Below are positions 24,972 through 36,900 of a DNA stretch of 64,000 nucleotides, one piece after another. The translations under genes were made by a program, and so were the position numbers. Below the pieces are notes generated by a model. The model had not been told where the DNA came from, ran no database searches, and saw nothing but the letters and a program-made list of their open reading frames with translations. Source of the stretch: Amoebophrya sp. A120. Its lineage: Eukaryota > Sar > Dinophyceae > Syndiniales > Amoebophryaceae. Numbering within the stretch: position 1 is the first letter of the stretch; each line of letters opens with the position of its first letter. Location of the stretch: positions 8,330,882 through 8,394,881 of the forward strand of contig CAJINV010000004.1 in assembly GCA_905178155.1 (NCBI GenBank), in the 5' to 3' direction.

Positions 24972-27900
24972 TCACGTCGTTCCAGAAGCTGTGTTATCGT
25001 AAAAAAAGTGTTTCACTGTAAGGATTTTGCAAGTTTTGCATTACAAGTTCGTATACACATGACCAAGAAAACTTGCCATGCGCGGTTTCTAAGGGAAAAC
25101 ACATTGAAAAACCCAATGTCTTGTATGTGTAGCAAGACAAATAGTTGTGTGCTCCATTCTATGCATCACAAGTTCACAGTGAACAGGTTTTTCTTGCGAT
25201 ATGTGTGGTCTTCCACGTAATATCGGTACATCGTCGCGAGGATTCCGGTATCCTGTGCAAAAGTAACGTACTCGTACTAATCGCATTCATGCATTACAAA
25301 TCTCGTTCCTAAGGCAAATCCGCATTACAAATTTAATTTGTAATGCTGAGCCAGTTTGTATTGCGATTTCTACTAGTACGATACTTTTGCAGTTCATATC
25401 CGGTAGCAGTACTGGTGGAAACATCAACACCAAAATCATCACTATCAGAGTGTTTCCCACCGTTGTTCCCGCCCGAGCTAGACGAGGAAGCAGTGGTCGC
25501 CGCAGTGGTCATCCTCCCGTCCAAGCAGCTGCTGCGGTCGTACAAGTGGATCTCTTCCTGTAGCAAGTCGAACGTCCGTCGAAAGTATGCGTTGCAAATA
25601 GAATGTAGTACGGCGTCTCTGGGTCTGGAAGGACACTGTGAATTGCTGCTTCTCGACTAATATTTTTACACAAAAATCCGTTGCATGGCCGCCAAAACAA
25701 CAAGCCACAAAAATGGGTTTCCTTGTTGCATTCTCCAGAGTACAACTATCGGTGCAGTAAAGTCCGACAAGAAGCATTTACTGTAAAGCTCCTGCGCGAC
25801 AATAAGATAGAACAAATGCACTCTAGTACTAACTTCCAGAGACTCCGACATGACATAATTTGCCCTTTGGATAGAAACACATGCTTGGCGATAAAGTCTT
25901 TATGGTCCTGGATGGCCACGATGCTGTCGGAGGCTTCGCCGATATTCACTGTGGTCGTCGCGAGTTGATGTGCTGTATGCATGTTGGCAAATTCATCTTC
26001 ATTTACATTTTCACCTGGATAGTTCCGGTGGTTACCGGCATTGAATATTCCCCCGCCGGCCGCGATAGTATGGCATTCGTTCACGACGTCAAACATTCGG
26101 TCCATTTCAGACCCGGGGAAGATGCCGAATTTCTGCCCACAACCCAGGGCAAATGGGGATTTTGTAACATACCCCCGCCCGCTTCTAATGCGATTTTTTT
26201 TCCCCAATCGCCATGGTATGGCGCAAGCGCGCGCCCGCCGGACCGCCCTTGGCGACCAGTTTGTAAGCCTGCCGAGGGTTCTCGATGTTTTTTAATTTTC
26301 GCTCTTTTTTCAGGTTTTTAGTCGGCCGAAGGGCTCCGGGCATTTTCACCGACCGCAGCTGACTGGCAGTTTTAAAGCCTGCGGAGGGATTGCGCTTTTG
26401 CGCATTTTTTTCTCTTTTTCCATTTTTCAAGTGGCTGGGGCGACCTGGACATTTTCACCGCCCCCACCTGGGTGGCAGTTTTGAAGCCTGCGGAGCGATT
26501 GCGCTTTTGCGCATTTTTTTCTCTTTTTCCATTTTCTAAGTGGCCCGGGCGACCTGCACACTTTCACCGCCCCCACCTGGGTGGCAGTTTTGAAGCCTGC
26601 GGAGGGATTGCGCTTTTGCGCAATTTCTCATCTTTTTTCATTTTTCAAGTGGCCCGGGTGATCTGGGCAAAATCCGACGATTGCTTCCACCCACGTTATG
26701 AAGCAATTTTTTGCCATTTTTTTCAAACTTTTTCCAGTTACGAAGCGGCCCAAGGCTTCCGGACAGGTCGCGGGCCTGCTTCTCCAACGCAGCTGGCCAG
26801 CGGGCGGAGCAAAAAATAGTCCGTCTCTTTTTCAGATCTCAAGTGGGCCAAACCGCAGAAATGCTCTTTTTCTACCTTCTCCCGCTTGGTTTCTGCCGTT
26901 TTTGCGACATTTTTGACCTCCTGGCCATTTTCCCATCTGGTCCGCTTTTTTTCCCTTCTCCCGCTTCATTTCTGGCCATTTCCCTGACCTTCACGCCTCC
27001 CGGCGGCTGCCATATATGGTAACGGCAACTGCCTTCGCGCTGCGTTTGCTAAGCAATATCGCAAGCGCGCAGAGCGCGCGCGCCGGCTTCGTGGGCCGGC
27101 GCGCGCTCTGCGCGCGCGCGCGCACGCATTTGGTTACCAGATTATTCCCCCGCCGGCCGCGATATTAACCCCAGGATGGTATTCGTTCACGACGTCAAAC
27201 ATATGGCGATACTAAGGACGGATTTTCGAAAAATGTAAAAAAATTTCAGGGGTCGCGCATGTCGCCCGTCCCGTTTGACGGGAATTGCCGGCGCCCCACC
27301 TCATGCTTGAGCAAGATAGCCGAAAGGCCCCGCTTTGAGGCAGTGAGAAAGGCAGACCGGCTTGAGTAGCAGCTGCTGGTGGCCGCATGGCTTCCGGTTC
27401 GCTCTGTCGCTTCGTCCGACGAGTGTGGCGCGCAGAGATTGGTCGGAGCGCTGTGCCGGCCGCGGCTACCACAAGAAGGCGCATCAAAATCGGGTTGGCT
27501 ACCTTTGAGCCCTGCGGCCGCCATCCCGTTGCCCCGCACGCCGACAACACTCGCCGCCCCTCTGGGGTTAAGGAAAAGGCAAAAAAACACGGGCGCGGTA
27601 AGCTCTGGAGAGGGTTTGCCTGCGATGAGGTAACTGCCTTCGCAATATTGCGCTGGCAAATGCAAAGCACACGCACGGCGCGGGCTAGGGCGAAAAAAAG
27701 ACGCTCCGCCCGTTCGCAAACGATGCCGCGGCCTCTTCCGTGAGTTCCTCTAGAGGCTTGCCCTTCCCGTCTTCCATAGACCCCCATTGTGGGCTGCGGT
27801 TCCCGACATCCTGGCAAGCCCCACGTCGAACGCACTCGCCTCTTGCTCATTTCAGAAAATGAAAGGCCGGATCCACCCCCGGACAAAAAAGAAGCAAACG

Positions 27901-30900
27901 GCCTTTCGGCTACCCCTGAAAGGCCTTTTTTGGGTACCCCTCGTAGCATCGGGGGAAGCGCAAAAAAGGGCGTTTTTGGCTACCCCTCCTGGGTACCCCT
28001 CCCGGAGGGGTGACACGAACAAGACATCAGGCCAAGAAACACGTTTTGCAGGAGTGCGAAAGCACCAGTTGCGCGCCGTTTTTGTCAGTGCCCGCAAGCC
28101 TCGCGGGCGAGGCTGTTTGTTCAGTTTTTCCGCGGTGCCTCGCGGCGCAGCCGGGAGCCAGCGCGCAAAGAAGCTTTGTGCGCTATGTAGATGCAGCTGG
28201 TTTCGGGGTGGTGCGCCTGAGCACAGAAGAACGACCCCAGGATGGTATTCGTTCACGACGTCAAACATTCGGTCCTCTTGCATTTGCTGAAAATCGTGTT
28301 TACTAGTAGTTCCCTCTTCCACAAAGCACAGGGTGTCGAGCAGCAGCCCCTCATCCACCGAAGGCGGATTTTGATCTTCCGTGTCGACTGGGTCTCGTCC
28401 TTGCAGCTGCTCTTGGGCCGCCCTTGCGGCCTCCAAGCTCGTACTAGTACCTCCGGTTGGTCTGGGTTTAGCTTTAGTTTGTTCCCTCGTCGCCGAACCT
28501 CCTCGTGAGGGCCGTGAGGGGTCGACGTGGCGTAGTCGACCACGCCCCAGCGCCAACAAATCCGGGCTCTTGACGTACCTCAAATGATGCAGCACCTCCG
28601 CGGGCTCCTCGATCATCTCAGTGTTCACGAAGATGGTTGCCTATCCTGTGCAAAAGTATCGTACTCGTACTAATTGTAATTATGCATGACAAATCTTGTC
28701 CTGAATTTCAAACAGCATGACAAATTCCATTTGTCATGCTGAGGTAATTTGTAATGCAATTACTACTAGAACGATGCTTTTGCAATTCATATTGCCAGGG
28801 GTCTAGTTGTAGTATTTGTTGTGCCACTTCTTGATGCTGCCGCTGCTGCTGCTCCAAATCCTCCGCTGGAAGAAACAGCAGCAGTCGAAGGTTTATTCTC
28901 CGCCGCACTTGAAGTTGAGGATGTTGAACAGGCCCCTCCAGTAGAAGAATTTTTTTCAGCTGACACAATCACTTCCTCCGTCCAGGCGAGTCGCAACGAG
29001 AAAGTTGTCGACTCGATGGTTTTATCAAATGCAAAAATGTCTGGGTCTGGAAGGTTGGAACTTGTGATGCTAACTTTAGATGCTAAAAAAATCTGTATTG
29101 CATGACCAGAAAGAGGTGCCCAGTTTGTGCTAAGTACGCGGGGAGGGCATTTGTCATGCGGGATAGGCATGAGGAAGGCCTCTAAAAATATGTGATGCTA
29201 GATCATGCATTACAGACATCCTGGGTCATGCAAAACATGCTTGACAAATCTCAGAATCTTCCAGACCCAGACATTTTTACATTTGATAGGTTTCATTCAC
29301 CTGGGGGGAGATCTGTAGGAAGATGGTTCCTCCGCAAGAAGAACCTTCACTCAATATTTTTCCAGGTTGAATATTTTCAGTGGAGTTGTGGCCCTCGTCG
29401 TGTAGTTCTTCGATATGATCCTCTTCTTCAATTCCCCCGCGGACGGGCAGATGTGGAAAAAGCTTTTTCACATGCTCCAAATTTTCGCACTCCGCGAGCC
29501 GGAAAAGCGCTATGCATTGCAAATATGTCTGGGTCGGGAAGATTGCCAGATTTGTCATGCAGGTTCAACATTACGCATGGGGTCTGGAATCCAGGATCTA
29601 GCATGACAGATTCTGTGAGCTCTGTATCATGCCTATCCTGCGTGACATACTCACTCCCAACTTGGTCAAAAGTGGACAGCTTTTGGCACTCATGCAACAC
29701 AAATTTTTTCACGGTCCAGATTTAGCATCACAAGCTGTACCCTTCCAGACCCAGACACTTTTGCATTTGATAAGCCCCAGCAGGCTGCGATCCTCTTCGG
29801 ACTCGCAATTTCGAGAGGAGGTCGAGGCGGTCAGAGGGGAGGAGAGTATGGTAGTGCCAGGACCGAAATCGACAAAGTTGGATAATAATTTGCGATGCAT
29901 AAAACGGATGCCAGTTGGTGCCTAGTTTTCAAGTGGCGCATGACAAATTTGGGTAGAACCGATGAAATCCAGTTTGTAATGCTGTTTGGGTAGGAAAGAC
30001 GCCGCTTGTCATGCTAGTTTAGCACCTCTATTTCTACCCCTCAACAGGCTTACAATCTGCCTCCCTTGCCTCCTCTGCAAGACAGGCACTTTGTGGGTTG
30101 CATTTTATGCATCACAAACTATTTCAACTTTGACGATTTCAATCCTGACGCTCCCGTAGAGAGAAGCCTATGATTATCCCCAGCACTGGAGGAGGAGGAG
30201 GGTATGCAGCGAGCAAAGTTAGTATTATGTCGAGGATCCGGTTTTGGATTATATCATATTTGTGATCATGCGAATGATTTGCTTTTGCATGCCAGCAGGA
30301 TCTGCGTTGAGACAAAAAAATAACCAGGTGTAAGTTTTTTTTCATGCTGCGCAAAGCTGAGTTTGTCATGTGATAATTCACGAATGGTAAAGGTAAAAAA
30401 TACTAAAACACCTGTAACTGTATCAGAAACAATCAGCCAGACACATTTGGTTCCAAACCGAAGCAGACATATCATACGTAAAATGCAGTTGATAGTGTTG
30501 GACAGCCGGCCACTGCTGTTTGTCGTCGACGAAAGGCGGTTTTTTTGCGGCTTTTCGGAAGAGTTCGACGACGTCGTTGGCCCACAAGCACGATTGTTCG
30601 GGAGCATGGTAACCTTATTATCACCGCCGCTGCTGCTACTCTTGCCGGTCGTGGAGTCATTTTGCCTTCTCGTGTTGCGATCTGCACTTGAAGACTGTAG
30701 TGAGGCTACTCGTGCAGGAGCTTCCTCACTGGTTCTTACCAGCAGTTGACCACCGTCAACATCTTTGCGTGAATCACGTTGTGCTGCTGGGACTTGCACT
30801 TCTGCCGAGTACTTGGCTGTCTGTTGCTCGTCTGGCTCCTCTGCGCAAGGAATCTTCGCAGAACATCCTGATTCAGACAAAAGTACTTTACCACTTCCGG

Positions 30901-33900
30901 CGTTTTTTCGCCGCTGTCGCAACTGCATCTGCTGCGGCTCTGCGTCGGTTCTTTGGGAGGAGGTTCTTTTGGAGGATGGAACGTTAGAAGTACTGGTACT
31001 AGCAACTGATGTCTCGCCGGCGTCCGGCCCACTTGCAGCCCTACGGCCTCTGCTCTCGCAATGCACAGCTTTCTCCTGCTCCTGCTGCTGACCAGATGCA
31101 GGTGGATGTCTTTCCCCGGTATAATTAGTGGCTCCTTCCAGCACAGGAATAATATTATCGCTTTCCTCCTCCTCCCCTTCCTCCTGTATGGTTGGGTAAA
31201 AGTAGTTCTGTCGCTGCTCTCGGTGTAGTTTTCGGTCACTACTTCTGCAGCTTCTTGGCAACTGCGCTGTCTGGTTTGCTGTACCGGCACAGGATGAGGC
31301 ACTCTGATCGGGGTAGGTTTGGTGCGGTTGCTTCAAGTTTTGGTTCTTGTTAATACGGGGAAAATCTTCCTCCTCCTCCTCGTCTTGCAAGATAGTCGGG
31401 TAAATGGTGACAAACTGCACGCCCGCACCTAGATCGCCAGAGGGGTCCAGCAGCGGTATCTGCACGGGGGACGAGAAGAATCTTTTCTGCATATTACAAT
31501 GAAAAATGCCCCCACCCCCGAACTTGGGAGCATTTGTATTGCAAACCTTTCCAAATGAAACATTTGCCCGCTTGCATCTATCAGCATCACCTGTTTCCAA
31601 TCGTGAATAGCAAAAATTTGTATTGCAAAAGACCCGAGAAAAAGTGGCGCTTGTCATGCAAGCGTTGCGATACACGCCTACACTCTGCATCAGAAAGATT
31701 CATACTCCTTTCATGCTTTTCATTTGGAAACTTCGCATCACAAATTTTTGCAAAATTGGGGGTGGGGACATTTTTCACTGTAATACTGCAGATACTTCTC
31801 CAATTTCCCATACCACACCTTCCCGTGCTGCAGCCAGAGAAAGCGGTAGATAAATTTTTGCACCACAAGCCATTCGAAGAAGAGGAGAAGGACGAAAAAA
31901 ACATCGATCGCTTCGGCCAACAGCTTGTGTCGGACGTTTCGCCAATACAGCCGGTTCGCGTACTCGGTTTCCACACGGTTTACCCAAAACAGCTGGTCAA
32001 ATGTCGATCGTTCTGGGTATCGTAAGAGAAAACAGTTTCACTGTGAACTTGTGATGCAGAAAATTCATCAGTGAAGTGTTTGTCTTGCTACACATGCACC
32101 ATAAGTGATTTCTACCGGTGTTTTCCCTTAGGATCCTCGCATGGCAAGTTTTCTTTGTAATGCGTAGCGAACTTGTAATGCAAAACTTGCAAAATCCCTA
32201 CAGTGAAACAGTTTTTTCTCACGATACTGGGCGGAGATCATCTACAACTGTGGCGGACTTTATCGAGTCCCTTCTCGTGCTATTGGTGACTGTGGAAAGC
32301 CGAGATTTTTTCTTTCGGCGGACAGAGGAAGACGCGGAGTTGCCGTGCGGGGTTGTGGTGGTACTATCAGGCGACGAGGAAGCATTTATTTTCGTGCCGA
32401 ACTTCTTGTCCACCTCTGGGGAAGGTGAGTTGTTGTGCAGCAAGTCTCCATCATCTGGAGAGGACGAGAAAGTGCTGCTCGTTGACTTCTTTGCTGCACT
32501 GCCTGTTTTTTGCTCCGAATAATTCGTCTCTTCAGCTCCAGATTTTCTAGCGGTCGCGGATTTAGCGGACAGTCTCGTGGCTTTCTTGCAAGGTACAACA
32601 TCACCTCCGGCTTCATCCTCTTCGCAGGGCCCGCCCTCGTAGTTGCCCCGGAGACTCACCCGGCCGCTTTCCGGTTTCGTCTTCACAGGCGTGGACAAGC
32701 CGCCCGCCACCTCTGCAGATTTGGTGTCCACCTCGGAGGTGATGTTCTCCTGCCCCTCTGCCGAAGTGTTTATTTTCAATGGAGGAGTACAATCACGTTG
32801 TCCGTCGTTGGAGGGAAGTAGATCATCCTCCTCCTCCTCGTCATCCGAAGTAGATTCTAGCTGCTGCGCTGCAAGCTCCTCTCGCAGTGCCTTCTCAGCC
32901 TCCTCCTCTTCCCTTGCGGCCCTTTCCGCGTTCGCGTACTGAATTTCCACGGTTTTTCGCAAAGCTTGCCTGACTTGGTCCACCCAGATGCTCGCATTTT
33001 CGTACGTGTCCGCCTCGAACTTCAGCTGCCGGTCGCAAATCCGCACCTGCCAGCGCGAGCTCTTTGCAGACACCAGGCTCGCTTCGGTTTGCAGCACCGG
33101 CAGCGCGAAACTGCCCTTGCACCGATCCCGAATATTCACCGAGTAGACCTCGAGCTGCGGGTCTCGGTGCCCCAGCGGGCCGTAGATCGCGAGCTCCAAC
33201 AACCTCTCTACGCGGTTTTCGCCGTGAATCGGGTGGCGCCAGGTCCGATGCTTCCGCAGCGTGTGCACTTTCAATCGGCTGGAAAAGAGCACTATGCATT
33301 GCAACTATGTCTGCGTCTGGATTTGTGATGCAGGACTTCAAGGACAACAAGATCTGTAATGCATGAATACCATGGGCCAGCAGTTTTTTTGTCGTGCTGG
33401 ATGGAAGTTTGTAATGCTAAACACGAATATATCCACAAGGAGTCGAGGGAAATTTGTCATGCTGTTATGCCGTACAAGCAGCAAGCTTGCAACGCAAGTA
33501 TCAGCAACACAAGTTTCCAGACCCAGACATTTTTGCATTTGACAAGCACGGTGCGCTTGCTATTCTCCTGCCTGTTCTTGCCGGACGTGGAAATTCTCAG
33601 CAGCTGGTGTTGAGAGGAGGGTCTAGCAGTACGGGTGCTGCTATCAAGAACTACATCGGTGCTGCTGTAGGAAAGCCGGGGTCTACTTGATGATTCGGCA
33701 GTTGTTGTGTGGTTCATGATCCCGTGGTCGTAGCTTGTAGTAGTTCCAACACCCGGCGAAGGTAGTACACCAGCTCGTCCTAGATGGAATGGGTTAATAT
33801 GGCCGGAATTTTTATCCATTTCGCCCATGTCGTGGTTTTGGTTTTCCACCACGCCCCCGCCCCCGCCGCAGAACCAGAGGCAATCCGACGCCGGAACGAC

Positions 33901-36900
33901 CAGCGGGCCTCCACCACCCGAAGTTTTAGTCTTCCCGCCGCTCATTTTTCCACCGTCTTCGCCATCGTTTTCATTTGACCACGCGGCCTTTGATGTGCCG
34001 TAATTCGTGTTCATCGACTCCACCGTGTTGGCGTAGCTCGAGGCGTAGCTCGTAAAGCACCGATGTAGCCGCTTCGGATCAAGTGCAAAAATGTATGGTT
34101 CTGGAAGAATGCAAGATTTGTCATGCATATTTCTCATGACCCATGATAGTCTGTGATGTATGCCGTAGCATTGCAGATTTTTAGAACCCTTCCTGATGCA
34201 CCTTCCGCATGAGAAATGCCCTGTCCGTGTAGCACAAATTATACCCCTCTTGCTGGTCATGCAATACAAATTTTTTTAGAGTCCATCCAAATTCAGCATC
34301 ACAAGTTGCATTCTTCCAGACCCAGACATTTTTGCAGTTGATAGAGCGCTAGAGCTAGTAGTCGACGTACTGTCGTGGTCTAGCAGGCCGACTGCATCTT
34401 CTTCACCGTCCGTCACCGGAGGTTCAGGAACATCAAAGCCACCCACCATCGACTGCGCTAGTATTTCTTCATTGAACACCGCGTAATGACTGTCGTCTGC
34501 ACCGCGGCAAACTTGCACAGACAACCCCAAGCCGGTCATCTGCTGCTCGCTGGTAGAACTCGTTTTCTTCTTGTCGTGGCTCGTCCCTAGCGGCGGTTCG
34601 CTGTCTGTCGTGCTGTCTTTATCGACTTTTTTCCCCTTCGGATCATGTTTCGACACCGACTCCCCTTCCTTCCTTTGTCGTCTGTAACTGTCCGGTGTGA
34701 ACCGCAACGAATTTTTAGTACTTTTCCGGCTGGCCGTCGCGAAAAAGGCCGCGGCCCGCAGACGGCGGGAGCAGAGGACTTTTCGTAAACACGATTTCAA
34801 GAAGTCGCGGAACCGCCTCCGAGACCTTTCCCCGCCACAGTCGATGTAGCTGTAGGGGTTCTTGCAGCCAAGAGATGCGGTCGGCTCTGCCGCAACAGTA
34901 GTAGAGCAACTTTTGGAACCCCCTGGTCCTCCTGGTGCAACATCCGCGGCAGCTGTAGTACTTCTCGCGGCGACGGGGTCGGAGCCCACGTGATCTTGTT
35001 CACCCCCGGCGGTACTGCTTGGCTCCCCGATCACTGCCGTTGGGTCCAACCCCAGCCGTAAAACCTCGAGTAAGCGGAACAGCGATTCGATCGCGGCGAA
35101 TGGGGGGGTGAAAACTGGAGGAACTACGAAGGCACCGGCAGCCGCGAATATACTTGTCGGACGAGGATGTTGTTCGTCCGGCGATGCTGGCCCCACCGGC
35201 CCTTGTTCCGGATCCTCTACGGTGCTGCCATAATCTAGGACTACTTCCGAAGGGATTTTGGTCGACGATAAGAGCCTCGCTGCCGCGCTGTCGAAAATCG
35301 TTCCGTCTGAGGTCGTCCCGCCGGACCACCCCGAATCTGCTCCTTCATTGGTCGTGGCTTTATTGTTCATCTTGCCCGTAGTTTTCATTTTGCCTTCGTT
35401 CTTTTTCATTTTGGACGTTGTTTTCGCTGATGGCAGCAGCTCCGGTCTTTTGTGGCAAAAATCTTGGTCTTCACAAGCGGTCGCGCCCCCGAAGTTGTCC
35501 GGCTCTAACATGCTCAGGTAGGTTATTAAGAGGAAAAATCCCCCCTCCCCATATCGAAAAGTTATGTTTCCGAAAATTTGTATTGCTGATTTGAGACCAC
35601 AAATCACCTCTGTCTTGCAAGAAGGCAATTCCACAAGCTTCGCAGCATTGTGCAGGCGGTTTGTGATGCTAATGGGCCTACAGCATGGACGTTCCTCCTT
35701 CTAGACGCCTAGGCCGCAGCCTCTCTACTTGGGATCAGTATGGGCCTGTATTCCTCTCCAGCAAGACAAGTCCGATTTGTGTACGCAAATCCTGCATCAG
35801 AAACTTCGTTTTGATGTGGGGAGGGGGGATTTTTCCTTTTCATATAGGTAACCAGATGGCGACCGCAGGCTTGAATGGCGGAAAGCAGAGGTGGGGATTT
35901 AGTACCATTCTTGCCAGGTTTCGTCTCGCTCGTATCGTCGAGGCACGACCTCCTCCCAGTGTGTGCAGCGGGACCTCCGCTGCACGACTTGTTATCTACT
36001 TCTGCTTCCTCCTCACTGGTACTATCCCTAAGGTCCTCATCATCCAGCGCTACCGCGTGCAACAGGTCCATCTCCGCGTCAGATCCAATGCCGATCCCGA
36101 GCGCCGCGGCCTTGCTGGAGCTGCTCCAACTTAGGCACCACGTTGCGTGCTGCAGGTCCTCAAAAACGTCCGCGATCAGGGTTTGTTTCCGCTGTCTCTC
36201 AAACAACAAGTTCAGGCCCGTTTCGAGAAGCTGGAAAAAACTGGTTTTAGCCTGCTGCGTGGCCGGGTCGAACTGCTCCTGCACCTGGTAGAACGGGTCA
36301 TCGTGGACCCGCGCGAAGAAAAACAGGATGTTGGCCGGCACGAGGAGATCAACATCATGGAAGCGATGCTGCTGGTTTTGAGGCTCGTGATGTAGTTGAT
36401 GCTGCGGAAATAAAAACCGCTTGTGCAGGTGCTGGGGGCCGTCGTCCTCGTGGTGGTCAATAAGTGCAGGAGCACCAGCATCTCTTCTAGTACCACTGCT
36501 TTCGTCACGCTCGCGAGTGATCGACGTCCTACCGAGTTGTACATCATTATTGTCTTGAATATCCTTTTTATGTGAAGATTTTGAAGATTTTTCCCTTTCC
36601 AGTTCCATTCGGTGTGGAGGTGTCAGTCCACCTCGTCCAGCACAACTGGCGAAAAGTTCTGTGCTGTTCCCCACATCCTCTCCCCAGCGCAGAACCGCGT
36701 CAAAGTGCTCGACGATATCAAATGTAAAAATGTCTGGGTCTGGAAGAATGCGCGATTTGGTTGGTTGGTTGGATAGCGCCGGTCGCCGGTGCAGGTCCCG
36801 CCCTCCATCGATTGCGATCCGGAGTAGCCGGAACACAAGGCCCTAGTGGCACAATCGATCGACGAAGCCCTTTATAACCAGGTCACGGACATCCGGCTGC

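Larger units (their letters stand above)
26047..28275. repeat. Three copies of an exon segment separated by two ~1 kb insertions
   Basis: A short piece of the host exon encoding DRMFDVVNE... occurs at 26047-26103, 27144-27202 and 28235-28275. Copies two and three share 34 identical bases and exactly bracket 27203-28234. Copies one and two share the 21-bp block at 26047-26067 and 27144-27164 and bracket the other insertion. Copy two alone carries the whole segment (NEYHPGVNIAAGGGI). The insertions are GC-rich, carry no clear gene and differ from the introners. They may be large introns created with long target duplications. Confidence 0.7.

Noticed and set aside
27212-27949. 245-codon minus-strand open frame inside the second large insertion
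   Set aside because: Arg/Ala/Gly-rich with no codon-position bias or domain; likely a by-product of GC-rich repeat DNA.
30315-30425. A thirteenth introner family in the intron near 30.3 kb
   Set aside because: CCAGGTGTAAG and AACACCTGTAACT form a weak inverted pair, but no TAT...ATA ends or duplication could be placed.
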